NCBI GenBank assembly: GCA_017416185.1
Contig: JAFQDF010000007.1
Span: 1-32,109 of the forward strand
From: Clostridia bacterium
GTDB lineage: Bacteria > Bacillota > Clostridia > Oscillospirales > CAG-272
DNA: 32,109 nt
Reading direction: 5' to 3'
The position numbers and the translations under genes were made by a program. Of the stretch, positions 1 through 8,727 are shown piece by piece (position 1 is the stretch's first letter; each line of letters opens with the position of its first letter). Under the pieces are notes generated by a model that worked only from the letters and a program-made list of their open reading frames with translations, had not been told where the DNA came from and ran no database searches.

Positions 1-50
1 TAAATGTGGGAGAATATATATATATATATTTCAGTAAGGAAAAGGATAAT

Positions 51-1376
51 ATGAAAACAAAGAACAAACATATTCAGTACATTGTGGGTCTGGTGATCGC
101 TCTGATCTCCATGATACCTCCTATGCCTAATATACTGAAGTACCTGATCGCACTCGTTCCCGTTCTTTTCTTCGGTGCAGATCTTACGTTACAGTATATG
201 GAAGGCTTTTTCAAGAAGAACTATCTTAACAAGAATCTTGCGGGAATAATAGCGGGTCTTGGAATGATAGTGACCGGAAAGCTGGGTTATGCGGCTTTAA
301 CGATGCTATTCTTCTCGGCGAGCGACTACTATTTTGATATGATATTCACCAAAGCAAGCCGTCGTATAGAGGAAAGCTCCAGAGTTACAACTTCCTTTGC
401 AAGGACCGGTGTGAATGGTTCGGTTTCACGTATTCCCGTTGCATCGGTAGTTCCCGGTCAGCAGCTGGTCGTTCAGACAGGTGATATCATACCCTGTGAC
501 TGTGTTGCTACAAGCGGCGAGGCGGTAGTTGATTATACCAATCTTTTCGGAAAGGGTGATGCCCGTAACGCAAAGGTAGGTACAAGCTGCTTTGGCGGTG
601 GGATCGTACAGAAGGGGAATCTTACCGTAAAGGTGCTTAAGCCTGCCCGTGAATCTATGGGCTCTGTCATAAGCTCTGCTACAAAGAAGGCAGCAAAGCC
701 CTCACGCTTCCAAAGAAAGCTTAACGGTTGGGCAACGCTGTTTGAACGTAGTGTTTATTTATTGTCAATTATACTTTTTATTATAATTCTCATCGTTACC
801 AAGGAATTTGCAACGGCTGTTAGTCAGAGCGTTTCTGTTCTGGTTCTTTCTGCTACTGCGGGTCTGACCAAGGTCATTCCCCTGCTTAATCGCAACGCTC
901 TTCTTTCGGGACGTCGCAGAGGTGTTCTGTTTACGGATATTCAGGCACTTGAGCAGAGCGGAAAAGTTCAGACGGTATCTATGAACGAGACTGTATCCGA
1001 GGAGGTAATGGTTCAGATCGAGGAGGTCGGAGCTATTCCTGCACAGAACGGAAATACGGCCCTTGACGCGGTGGTTTACCGTGACAGAGCAAGGCTTGAG
1101 TCCGATCCAAATCCCAGCTTCAAATTTGCGGTGGGATTCTTCTCTTCGAAGGCTCAGGCTACGACCTTTGAGCCTAAATCTGAGCATATCGTAGGTGCTA
1201 TCCGTACCGGACGAAATCACAGAAATGCACTTTTACTCAATATTATCTGTCTTGCGGTGCAGAAGCTTGTTACTTTGACATTGATATTCTGGTTGGCTAT
1301 CAATCCCGCGACAGTTCTGGTGATCGAGTTCGTAGCGTGGCTGTTCTGTCTCATTAACTCGACAAAAGAAATATAA
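51..1376 (+). CDS. Degenerate P1B-type (heavy-metal) ATPase, probable pseudoenzyme, 441 aa
   Basis: The order of parts is that of a heavy-metal P-type ATPase. There are four N-terminal membrane segments, an actuator-like domain (about residues 115-200, containing GDIIPCD), a membrane pair, a short cytosolic stretch, and a final membrane pair matching the CadA/ZntA C-terminus. Every catalytic signature is lost. The actuator TGES position reads LFGKG (165-169). The membrane CPC metal motif reads SAT (267-269). The phosphorylation motif DKTGT reads MNETV, with Asn312 in place of the aspartate. The nucleotide-binding domain and most of the P domain are missing, so the protein is about 200-250 residues shorter than a normal family member. 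The frame is nonetheless open over 441 codons, which argues against a fresh pseudogene. I chose ATG 51 because AAGGAAAAGG lies just upstream; the in-frame ATG at 6 has no such site. The protein cannot pump by the P-type cycle; a chaperone, sensor or regulatory role is only a guess. Confidence 0.75.
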   Translation: MKTKNKHIQYIVGLVIALISMIPPMPNILKYLIALVPVLFFGADLTLQYMEGFFKKNYLNKNLAGIIAGLGMIVTGKLGYAALTMLFFSASDYYFDMIFTKASRRIEESSRVTTSFARTGVNGSVSRIPVASVVPGQQLVVQTGDIIPCDCVATSGEAVVDYTNLFGKGDARNAKVGTSCFGGGIVQKGNLTVKVLKPARESMGSVISSATKKAAKPSRFQRKLNGWATLFERSVYLLSIILFIIILIVTKEFATAVSQSVSVLVLSATAGLTKVIPLLNRNALLSGRRRGVLFTDIQALEQSGKVQTVSMNETVSEEVMVQIEEVGAIPAQNGNTALDAVVYRDRARLESDPNPSFKFAVGFFSSKAQATTFEPKSEHIVGAIRTGRNHRNALLLNIICLAVQKLVTLTLIFWLAINPATVLVIEFVAWLFCLINSTKEI

Positions 1377-1382
1377 AAACAA

Positions 1383-1415
1383 AAATAAGCTTTCCCTTCG
1401 GAAAGCTTATTTTTT
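1383..1415. terminator. Bidirectional rho-independent terminator
   Basis: A 13-bp perfect stem (1383-1395 with 1400-1412) has a 4-nt loop and is followed by a T run on the + strand. A matching A run on its left gives a T run on the minus strand. It ends the pseudo-ATPase transcript and can also serve the convergent rbfA-xylB operon. Confidence 0.85.
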
Positions 1416-1480
1416 AATATATAGGAAATTACGTTGTAGCGTGTGATTTGTATTACTGAACAAACTAGCGCAGTATGGGT

Positions 1481-1501
1481 GCGGCGACTCGCCGCTTTTT
1501 T
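1481..1501 (+). terminator. Second, GC-rich terminator-like hairpin
   Basis: GCGGCG (1481-1486) pairs with CGCCGC (1490-1495) across a 3-nt loop and is followed by six T residues on the + strand, overlapping the xylB stop codon. Its T run serves only + strand transcripts, although a terminator for the upstream gene already lies about 80 bp before it. Confidence 0.6.
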
Positions 1502-3014
1502 ATAACATTTTGAATGAATCCTTAAGATCTGTATACAGCTTGTTGTAAAGACTGTAATACTTCTTGTATACCGCAGTATTATCAGAGTTGGGGGCCGTTG
1601 CATCCTTTTCACGGATAAGTGCTGCACAGGCATCGGGAACGCTCTTGTAGAGACCTGCGGCAACTCCTGCAAGGATAGCAACACCGAGGGCTCCGCCCTC
1701 CTTTGAATTGTTACGGGAGATAGGCATATCAAAGCTGTCTGCCATCATACCGCGCCAAAGCGATGAGTTTCCGCCGCCGCCCGAAGCGTATACCGTCTCG
1801 GGGGTTGTACCTGTCATATCCTTGATTATATCCATACAGTTGGTAAGGGAGAAGATAACACCCTCCATAACCGCGCGAAGCATATCTTTTTTTGTATGCA
1901 TAGCAGAAAGACCGAAGAACACACCGCGGCAGTCAGGGTCAAGATGAGGTGTTCTTTCACCCATAAGATAGGGCAGATAAACAAGTCCGTTTGAGCCTGC
2001 GGGTACGGTTTCTGCTATCTTATCCATAATATAGTTGGGGTCGTTGCCTAAAAGTGCCGCAGTAGCCTTTTCGCCCTCAAAGAAGTTGTCACGCATCCAC
2101 TTAAAGGAAAGTCCCGCACCCTGGGTAACACCCATAATATGCCAGCAGCCGGGGACTGCGTGACAGAGGGTATGTACACGTCCCTTAGGGTCGATGGAGA
2201 TTTTATCGGTATGAGCAAACACAACGCCGGAGGTTCCAATGGTAGCGGAGATAACGCCCTCACGTACTATGCCGTTACCTACACCGCCTGCAGCCTGGTC
2301 ACCTGCACCGCCTGCAACTATAGTTCCCTCGGCTAAGCCTGTAAGCTCAGCAGCCTTCTTTGTAACGTGACCTGTGTCCTCCGAGGATTCATACATCTTG
2401 CCGAGAAGCGAACGGTCAATGCCCAATTTATCAAGCACATAGGGAGACCAGTCACGCTTCGGAACATCAAGCAGCTGCATACCCGAAGCGTCCGAAACCT
2501 CGGTGGCAAACTCACCTGTCAGCATATATCTGATATAGTCCTTGGGGAGCATTATCTTAGCGCACTTTTCGTAGTTTTCGGGCTCGTTATTCTTTACCCA
2601 CATTATCTTGGAGGCGGTAAAGCCTGTCATTGCGGGGTTAGCCGTTATCTCGATAAGCTTGTCTGCTCCAACCTTGTCGGTCATCTCCTCACACTCTTTT
2701 GCGGTACGCTGGTCACACCAGATGATAGAGGGACGGATAACGTTATCGTCTTTATCCAACATTACAAGTCCGTGCATCTGTCCCGAAAGACCTACGCCCT
2801 TAATATCCTTGGGGTCAACGCCTGATTTTGCAATTACAGCCTTGATGGTCTCGCATACGGCGTTCCACCAGTCACGGGGGTCCTGCTCTGCCCAGCCGTT
2901 CTTGGGCTGATAAAGAGGATATTCACTAAGAGCCGATGCTACTGTGTTACCCTCAAGGTCGAACAATACTGTTTTGGTACCGCTGGTACCGATATCACTG
3001 CCTATAAGATACAT
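1500..3014 (-). CDS. xylB: Xylulokinase (FGGY carbohydrate kinase family)
   Basis: This enzyme phosphorylates D-xylulose to D-xylulose 5-phosphate for the pentose phosphate pathway. The 504-residue length is normal for XylB. The N-terminus has the ATPase-fold phosphate loop (GSDIGTSGTKTVLFD), and GQMHG near residue 78 is the xylulokinase-type substrate motif. Glycine-rich nucleotide-binding stretches follow (AGGAGDQAAGGVGNG, TIGTSGVV, ASGGGGNSSLW). The start ATG at 3014 directly abuts the truB stop codon, and its GGAGG site lies inside the truB 3' end, so translation is probably coupled. No xylose isomerase or transporter gene lies nearby. The position at the end of an rbfA-nrnA-truB operon is unusual; ribF is common there in other Firmicutes. 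A related FGGY substrate cannot be excluded from sequence alone. Confidence 0.92.
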   Translation of the reverse strand: MYLIGSDIGTSGTKTVLFDLEGNTVASALSEYPLYQPKNGWAEQDPRDWWNAVCETIKAVIAKSGVDPKDIKGVGLSGQMHGLVMLDKDDNVIRPSIIWCDQRTAKECEEMTDKVGADKLIEITANPAMTGFTASKIMWVKNNEPENYEKCAKIMLPKDYIRYMLTGEFATEVSDASGMQLLDVPKRDWSPYVLDKLGIDRSLLGKMYESSEDTGHVTKKAAELTGLAEGTIVAGGAGDQAAGGVGNGIVREGVISATIGTSGVVFAHTDKISIDPKGRVHTLCHAVPGCWHIMGVTQGAGLSFKWMRDNFFEGEKATAALLGNDPNYIMDKIAETVPAGSNGLVYLPYLMGERTPHLDPDCRGVFFGLSAMHTKKDMLRAVMEGVIFSLTNCMDIIKDMTGTTPETVYASGGGGNSSLWRGMMADSFDMPISRNNSKEGGALGVAILAGVAAGLYKSVPDACAALIREKDATAPNSDNTAVYKKYYSLYNKLYTDLKDSFKML

Positions 3015-3920
3015 TTATTTTTCCTCCAATACAAATTGTTTTATACTCTTTATGGCTGAGCCCTCATCATATTCTCCGACCTCGCCCAGCGCAAAAAATC
3101 CTTTTTCATCATAGACCCTTACCCTTTGTCCTACGGGATATGAGGTCTTTATTTTTTTCTGATATATCTGCTGTCCCGATCTGAAAAGCTTTAAAAAGAA
3201 GCCGTTCAGGGTAACTATGGGAAGCTCCTCGAAAAGAGACTCTGTGGGCAAAAGAAGTTTTACTCTGTCCTCATACTCCATTTCCCGAAGCTCGTCTACG
3301 GTACGACCCCTTGTCAGCTCAAAGTTGCCCGAGGCAAAGCGTCTAAGCGAGTTCATTGTTGCGGGACAGCCTAATTTCTCTCCGATATCCTCACAGAGAG
3401 TACGCATATACGTACCCTTGGAGCAATGAACACGCAGAGAATACTCTCTGTCCTTACCCTCTGCCTCTATAGAGTATATCTCTATATCTCTGGGCTTTCT
3501 TTCCACCGTTTTTCCCTTACGTGCAAGATCGACCAGCTTCTGTCCGTCAACCTTCAGGGCACTGTACATAGGCGGTATCTGCTGACCCTTTCCTACGAAG
3601 GAATCTATGGCTGCCATTACTTTTTCTTTTTCGGGGATATTATCAGATTCTTCAATAACCCTACCCGTTATATCTCCCGTATCGTATTTAACGCCTAAGA
3701 GAAGCCCCGCTTCGTATTTTTTTTCATCGGATACAAGATATTCCGCCGCTTTTGCGGCTCTGCCGATAAGTATCACAAGCAAGCCTGTCGCCATAGGGTC
3801 AAGGGTGCCTGTGTGTCCCACCTTCTTGGTGTTATAGAGCTTACGCATTATATTGACCGCGTCGTGGGAGGTCATATCGGCGGGCTTGTCTATTATAAGA
3901 ACACCGTTTGGCTCGCTCAT
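3015..3920 (-). CDS. truB: tRNA pseudouridine(55) synthase
   Basis: TruB isomerises uridine 55 in the T-loop of tRNA to pseudouridine. The 301-residue product begins with the family's DKPADMTSHDAVN segment and carries the catalytic-aspartate motif GHTGTLDPMATGLL near residues 37-50. Conserved KKYE and RTLCEDIG stretches follow, then a C-terminal PUA-like tail. The start overlaps the nrnA stop by 4 nt (ATGA), as expected for coupled translation in the rbfA-nrnA-truB operon. Confidence 0.95.
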   Translation of the reverse strand: MSEPNGVLIIDKPADMTSHDAVNIMRKLYNTKKVGHTGTLDPMATGLLVILIGRAAKAAEYLVSDEKKYEAGLLLGVKYDTGDITGRVIEESDNIPEKEKVMAAIDSFVGKGQQIPPMYSALKVDGQKLVDLARKGKTVERKPRDIEIYSIEAEGKDREYSLRVHCSKGTYMRTLCEDIGEKLGCPATMNSLRRFASGNFELTRGRTVDELREMEYEDRVKLLLPTESLFEELPIVTLNGFFLKLFRSGQQIYQKKIKTSYPVGQRVRVYDEKGFFALGEVGEYDEGSAIKSIKQFVLEEK

Positions 3921-4870
3921 CCTATTATCTCCCTTACGGCATTCATGGTGAGTTCTGCGGCTTCCTCAATGCTCTCTGCACTCACAGAGCCTCCCGAAGC
4001 ACGCATATGTCCGCCGCCGCCGAGCAGCTTGCATATGGCAGAACAGTCAACTGTCTCTGTGCTTCTCATAGAGATTTTATACAGCCCGTCCTTGTCCGTC
4101 TTTTCCTTGATAACTATACCAAGCTCTACTCCCTCTATTTCACGGGTAATAGAGCTGATGCCGCCAAGTGCATCGTCATCTATGCCGTTATCTTCCTTCT
4201 GGCTGTTTGTAAACGTTACAAGGGCTACCCTGCCGTCAAAATAATATCTGAGGTTATTAAGCGCCAGTCTTGTGGCGGCGATCTCCGCCTTAGGCTTATT
4301 TTCAAAGAGCTGTGCGTTTATACGCGCAGAGTCAGCGCCTGCTTCTATCAGCTCTGCCGCCACCCTGTGGGTATCTGCCGTTACGTTGGAATAACGAAAG
4401 CACCCTGTATCCGAGGATATTGCCGCATAGAGAGAATCGGCAGCTTTTTCGTTGAGCAGATCCTTTACTATCTTATAAATGATCTCACCCGCCGAGCCTG
4501 TGGTATCCTCAACGTAACAGTATTTTGCATAGTTATCGCCCGTGCGGTGATGGTCTATCTTTAATTCTATTCTGTCACCGTATATTCTGCCCGCTTCTCC
4601 CGTCAGATGCAGCTGGGCACAGTCAACGGTCATTATATGGGCATATTCTTCTTCGGGAATATCGGTAGGCTCACCGTCGGTTATAAACTTAAGCCTGTCG
4701 GGGATCGGGTCTGCACATACCACACGGATGTTTTTTTCGGGATAAGCATTTTTGATGCCAAAGGCAGAGCCCAAGGTATCCGCATCGGGGTTGCAATGGG
4801 TGATGATAAGGATATCGTTCCATTCATCCAGCAGCCCTCTTACACCCTCAAGGGTAATATTACTGTTCAT
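3917..4870 (-). CDS. nrnA: DHH/DHHA1 nanoRNase and pAp phosphatase (NrnA-like)
   Basis: Family members degrade 2-5 nt RNA fragments and, in many species, dephosphorylate 3'-phosphoadenosine 5'-phosphate. The 317-residue protein shows the metal-binding motifs in order: HCNPDADTLGS near residue 24, MTVDCA near 80, DHHRTGDNYA near 105, and the C-terminal DHHA1 motif GGGGHMRASGG near 285-295. The gene overlaps rbfA by 11 nt and truB by 4 nt, the standard Firmicute rbfA-nrnA-truB order, which supports NrnA rather than another DHH enzyme. The cytosolic location follows from the lack of a signal peptide or membrane segments. Confidence 0.9.
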   Translation of the reverse strand: MNSNITLEGVRGLLDEWNDILIITHCNPDADTLGSAFGIKNAYPEKNIRVVCADPIPDRLKFITDGEPTDIPEEEYAHIMTVDCAQLHLTGEAGRIYGDRIELKIDHHRTGDNYAKYCYVEDTTGSAGEIIYKIVKDLLNEKAADSLYAAISSDTGCFRYSNVTADTHRVAAELIEAGADSARINAQLFENKPKAEIAATRLALNNLRYYFDGRVALVTFTNSQKEDNGIDDDALGGISSITREIEGVELGIVIKEKTDKDGLYKISMRSTETVDCSAICKLLGGGGHMRASGGSVSAESIEEAAELTMNAVREIIG

Positions 4871-5225
4871 CTGTGTTCTCCTTGGGCTTCACCTCATCAA
4901 GGAGCTTTGAGATATGGGCACCGTGCTCAACAGAGTTGTCGCGGATAAAGGTAAGCTCGGGGGTCTGACGGAGATTAAGGATATGTGCAAGCTCGCGGCG
5001 GATATAACCTACCGCACTCTTAAGACCCTGAGCAACACCCTCGTCACCGTCCTTGCCTCCCATTGTGGAATAGTATACCTTTGCATATTTTAGATCAGGA
5101 GTACAGTCAACCGCAGTGATGCTGAAAAAAGCTGTGCTTACGCGGGGATCCTTGACGGTGGGCAGGATACGCATAAGCTCCTTTGCCATTGCTTCATTGA
5201 CTCTTCCTCTTCTGTAATTTGCCAT
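4860..5225 (-). CDS. rbfA: 30S ribosome-binding factor A
   Basis: RbfA assists late maturation of the 30S subunit and processing of the 16S rRNA 5' end. The 121-residue product, starting MANYRRGRVNEAMAKEL, has normal family length and the small KH-type fold pattern, with PRVSTAFFSITAVDCTPDLKYAKVY as the most conserved part. I chose ATG 5225 because AAAGGTGA lies 5-11 nt upstream; an in-frame start 20 codons further up would place the promoter inside the gene. It is the first gene of its operon here, separated from the usual infB neighbour. Confidence 0.93.
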   Translation of the reverse strand: MANYRRGRVNEAMAKELMRILPTVKDPRVSTAFFSITAVDCTPDLKYAKVYYSTMGGKDGDEGVAQGLKSAVGYIRRELAHILNLRQTPELTFIRDNSVEHGAHISKLLDEVKPKENTDEQ

Positions 5226-5256
5226 AATTTCACCTTTCAGTTTTCGTATTGTATAT

Positions 5257-5285
5257 ATTCTATCATAAAACATCAAAATTATCAA
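5257..5285 (-). promoter_or_regulatory. Promoter of the rbfA operon
   Basis: On the minus strand, TTGATA (5285-5280) and TAGAAT (5262-5257) are separated by exactly 17 bp. The -10 element lies about 30 bp upstream of the rbfA start, with the ribosome site between. This makes rbfA-nrnA-truB-xylB one transcription unit. Confidence 0.8.
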
Positions 5286-5351
5286 ATGTTATCGCAAAAA
5301 AATATATAATATTATATAATATTTATATACATTATTATTTGGAGAACGTTT

Positions 5352-6482
5352 ATGATAAAAATTCTTCACACGGCAGACATGCATCTGGACAGCCCCTTTA
5401 CCCTTATGGATTCCTCTCTTTCCGAGGCAAGAAGGGCTGATCTGCGCTCGGCATTTTCCGCGCTTATGATGTACGTCAAGGATAATAAAATAGATATTTT
5501 GCTTATAGCAGGAGATATGTTTGAGCATGAGTATGCCACAAAAGAGACCATCTCTCTTGTAATGAAGGAGTTCGAAAAGGTTCCCGAGTGCCGTATCGTA
5601 ATAGCTCCCGGAAACCACGATCCGTACACCCCCTCCTGTGTTTACAAAAAATGCAGCTTCCCCGGAAACGTATATATTTTCACCGAGCCATCTTTATCGG
5701 TATTTTCCTTTGACGATATAGGAGTTGACGTTTACGGATATGCCTTTACGTCATCGGTTATGGAGCGCAATCCCTTTTCAGAGCATAAGCCGGCTCACAG
5801 CGACCGTATAAATATTCTCTGTGCCCATGGGGATACCTCCTCTCCTATTTCAAAGTACTGTCCCATAACCGAGGCTGATATAGCCGACAGCGGCTTTGAT
5901 TATATAGCCCTCGGACATATACATACCGGCAAGGAGCCTGTAAAGACAGGAGATACGGTTTACGCATACAGCGGCTGCCTTGAGGGAAGGGATTATTCCG
6001 AGGCAGGACACAAGGGTGCACTGTACGGAGAATTTATAAAGGATGAGAACGGATTCAGATACAGTATAAAGCCGGTACGCTTTTCCAGAAGGAGATATGC
6101 CTCACACCGTCTGAACGTCACAGGTGCTCATACGGCAGAGGAGGTAACAGAGGCTGTATCGAAAAAGATAATCGACAAGGGGTACGGAGATGACACGCTT
6201 CTGCGTATTACTCTTGAGGGTAACGTTTCTCCCGATCTTGTGATAACAAAAAGCAGAATAGAGTCGGAAATACGAAGTCTCTATACCTTTGAGCTTATAG
6301 ACCGCACCCTTCCTCTCTACGATGCCGAGGTGCTGAAAAATGATCCGTCGGTCAAGGGTGCCTTTTTTGAGGCGCTGCTTCCATTGCTTGAAAGTGGTGA
6401 TCCTGAGCAGAGGGAAACAGCAGCGTTAGCTCTCAGATACGGCCTTGCCGCAATCGATAACAACGATATTATTGATTTTTAA
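5352..6482 (+). CDS. yhaO: SbcD/YhaO-type DNA repair exonuclease (metallophosphoesterase)
   Basis: The 376-residue protein has a calcineurin-like phosphoesterase domain with a full metal-ligand set: DMH (9-11), GD (54-55), GNHD (87-90), CAHGD with His159, and GHIH (188-191). This set is typical of SbcD/Mre11/YhaO nucleases, which act with an SMC-like ATPase on DNA ends. The next gene, 10 nt downstream, is that ATPase partner. GGAGAA lies 7 nt before the start. The intergenic region upstream holds TATAAT-like sequences (5305-5310 and 5315-5320) but no convincing -35 partner. Confidence 0.88.
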   Translation: MIKILHTADMHLDSPFTLMDSSLSEARRADLRSAFSALMMYVKDNKIDILLIAGDMFEHEYATKETISLVMKEFEKVPECRIVIAPGNHDPYTPSCVYKKCSFPGNVYIFTEPSLSVFSFDDIGVDVYGYAFTSSVMERNPFSEHKPAHSDRINILCAHGDTSSPISKYCPITEADIADSGFDYIALGHIHTGKEPVKTGDTVYAYSGCLEGRDYSEAGHKGALYGEFIKDENGFRYSIKPVRFSRRRYASHRLNVTGAHTAEEVTEAVSKKIIDKGYGDDTLLRITLEGNVSPDLVITKSRIESEIRSLYTFELIDRTLPLYDAEVLKNDPSVKGAFFEALLPLLESGDPEQRETAALALRYGLAAIDNNDIIDF

Positions 6483-6492
6483 GGAGTCGTAA

Positions 6493-8727
6493 ATGTACAT
6501 AGAAAGCTTACACATACAGGATTTTGGCGGTACAAAAAACCGTGATATCTCCTTTGATGACAGGATCAATATAATAGAGGGCGCAAACGAAAGCGGTAAG
6601 TCTACACTTTCTGCCTTTATTCAGTTTATGTTCTACGGCTTTTCGGATAAGGGACAGCGTCGCAGATACTACAGCTGGGGAAGCGGCTCAGCCTCAGGTA
6701 CTATGACTGTGGTCTGTGAAGGAACAAGGTACCGTATAGAACGCGAGCATATAGAAAATACAGGAGACAAGGTCAGGATAATCGACCTTGAGTCCAATCT
6801 CCCCGCCTTTGAGGGTAAAAAGCCTGAAGAAGTGTTTTTGGGTGTTTCGGGAGAAATTTTCAGCCATACTGCATATATCGGACAGACTGCAGGAGGGTAT
6901 GTGGGTGGAGAGAAGCTTTCAGCTTCCATCGAGAACATACTGTTTTCCGCTGACGAAAACGTGGATACAACAAAGGCACTCAAGCGTCTTGACGATGCAA
7001 GAGTAGTTCTCCAGCATAAGAGGGGCAAGGGCGGCAGGATCTACGAGCTGGCCGAGGAAAGAGACGGGCTTATACGACGTCTGGATGCGGCAAAGAGCGC
7101 AAACAGCGGAATCATAGAAAAGGAAGGTACGCTTAGGGATACCAAAAGTTCTATTGAAGCCAACGAGAAAAAGCTTGCCGATCATAAGGAGCTTCTGGAG
7201 CATTACGAAAATGCCAAAGCATACCGTACCTATAAAAAATACCGTTCCTTAAAAAAGAAAGCAGCCGAGCTTGAAGCATTGAACGATGCATTGAGGGCAA
7301 GCTACACCTATGAGGGTTTTTTGCCTGACAGTGAATACATAGAAAAACTGAGTGCCCTTGAGGATGAGATAGAGCATCTGGAAGAGGCGGCAGCCGAGCT
7401 TAACCGCGAAATAGATCAGCAGAGAATGCGTAACAGTGATCTCTTTGAAATGTCTCTGTTCATCGACCGAGTCAATGAAAGAGGCGGAATAGACGAGGTG
7501 GTCGGCATCTTCAAGAGAATCGGCAGACGCAAGGTTATTATGACCCTGTTTTCTGTATTGGGCTTTATATTTGCTCTTTGCACAGGTGTTGCAACGCTTT
7601 TGTTTTACAAAACCTCCGAAGCCGTGCTTGTGTACGGTGGATTGGTGACTCTGTGCTTTTTGCTGATCGGCTTGATATTTGTAATATTTGCTTCAAGACA
7701 GAAGATAAATGCAAACGAATTTCTTGCCGAGCTTGACGTGGATTCCAGGCAGGATTTCAACGAAGCGGTGAATCGATTTGTTGCTGACGAAAACAGACTC
7801 TCATTGCATAACTCCCGTGTACGTGATCTTGAGGACAGATATAACAAGATACTTAGGACAAAGCAGGAGAAGGAGTCAATTGCTTTCTCTGAGGCATACC
7901 GTTGGGGAAAGAGTGACCACATGGAGGCTTTGCGGAAGTCAAAGGAGGTCCTTAAGCTCCTGGAGGAGAATAAGAGCTCTGCGGAAAAATATGCCCTTGC
8001 CAGAGATGCCTTTAAGGCAGAGGCAGAGGTGATAGATCCTGTGGCGGTAAAGGAGGCTCTGGGCGACAGACCCTATACCGAGGATGTCTTTGATATGGAC
8101 AAGGTGAACGAGGCTTTGCGTGAAAAGGATTTTTACACCAAGACTACAGAGTATCTTAAGCAGAACGCAGCCGAGCTTGAAAAGGAGCTGGCGGTTCTGT
8201 ATGCTACAAGAGAGGATCCTACCATTCTTAACGATCGGGTAAATGAGCTGAGCTCGGTTATCTCTTCTCTTACAGCTAAGCTTAATGCGTATATAATGGC
8301 TCACGAGAAGCTTTGCGAGGCATCCGAGGCTTTGCGTTCAGGAGTTTCTCCCAGACTGGCAGAAACGGCAGGGAATCTGCTCTCCCGTATGACAGACGGA
8401 AGATATTGCAGCATCGGTGTGACAAAGGAGCTTGATATGAAATATGAGGCTCAGGGTCAGAACCGCGACCTTGAATATATGAGTGCGGGCACACGTGATC
8501 TTGCATACTATGCTCTCAGGCTTTCTCTGATCCGTCTGCTCTATAAAAAGCAGCTTCCTCCCGTTATTTTTGACGAGAGCTTCGCCCGACTTGATGACAG
8601 GCGTATGGATAATTTCTTTTCTGTTGTGGCAGATGAAAATATGCAGTCTTTGATATTTACAAGTCAGACAAGAGATGCCCGCAGAATGGCAGATCTGGGA
8701 ATCAGATTCAATCACATAAAATTATGA
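6493..8727 (+). CDS. yhaN: SbcC/YhaN-like SMC-type ATPase with central membrane hairpin
   Basis: A Walker A motif (GANESGKST, 30-38) opens the 744-residue protein. Long charged coiled-coil arms follow (about 170-330 and 410-600). The ABC-type signature region and Walker B (VIFDES, with Asp694 and Glu695) lie at the C-terminus. Between the arms, about residues 348-400, sit two hydrophobic membrane-spanning segments where Rad50/SbcC would have its zinc hook. That arrangement is characteristic of B. subtilis YhaN-type proteins and suggests the complex is tethered to the membrane. The protein should work with the upstream nuclease on DNA ends. AAGGAG precedes the start, and the gene overlaps the next one by 4 nt. 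Confidence 0.85.
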   Translation: MYIESLHIQDFGGTKNRDISFDDRINIIEGANESGKSTLSAFIQFMFYGFSDKGQRRRYYSWGSGSASGTMTVVCEGTRYRIEREHIENTGDKVRIIDLESNLPAFEGKKPEEVFLGVSGEIFSHTAYIGQTAGGYVGGEKLSASIENILFSADENVDTTKALKRLDDARVVLQHKRGKGGRIYELAEERDGLIRRLDAAKSANSGIIEKEGTLRDTKSSIEANEKKLADHKELLEHYENAKAYRTYKKYRSLKKKAAELEALNDALRASYTYEGFLPDSEYIEKLSALEDEIEHLEEAAAELNREIDQQRMRNSDLFEMSLFIDRVNERGGIDEVVGIFKRIGRRKVIMTLFSVLGFIFALCTGVATLLFYKTSEAVLVYGGLVTLCFLLIGLIFVIFASRQKINANEFLAELDVDSRQDFNEAVNRFVADENRLSLHNSRVRDLEDRYNKILRTKQEKESIAFSEAYRWGKSDHMEALRKSKEVLKLLEENKSSAEKYALARDAFKAEAEVIDPVAVKEALGDRPYTEDVFDMDKVNEALREKDFYTKTTEYLKQNAAELEKELAVLYATREDPTILNDRVNELSSVISSLTAKLNAYIMAHEKLCEASEALRSGVSPRLAETAGNLLSRMTDGRYCSIGVTKELDMKYEAQGQNRDLEYMSAGTRDLAYYALRLSLIRLLYKKQLPPVIFDESFARLDDRRMDNFFSVVADENMQSLIFTSQTRDARRMADLGIRFNHIKL

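Noticed and set aside
6..50. Upstream ATG at 6 as the start of the pseudo-ATPase
   Set aside because: The extra 15 residues come from a TATA repeat and a ribosome-site-like sequence, and the ATG at 51 has AAGGAAAAGG at proper spacing.
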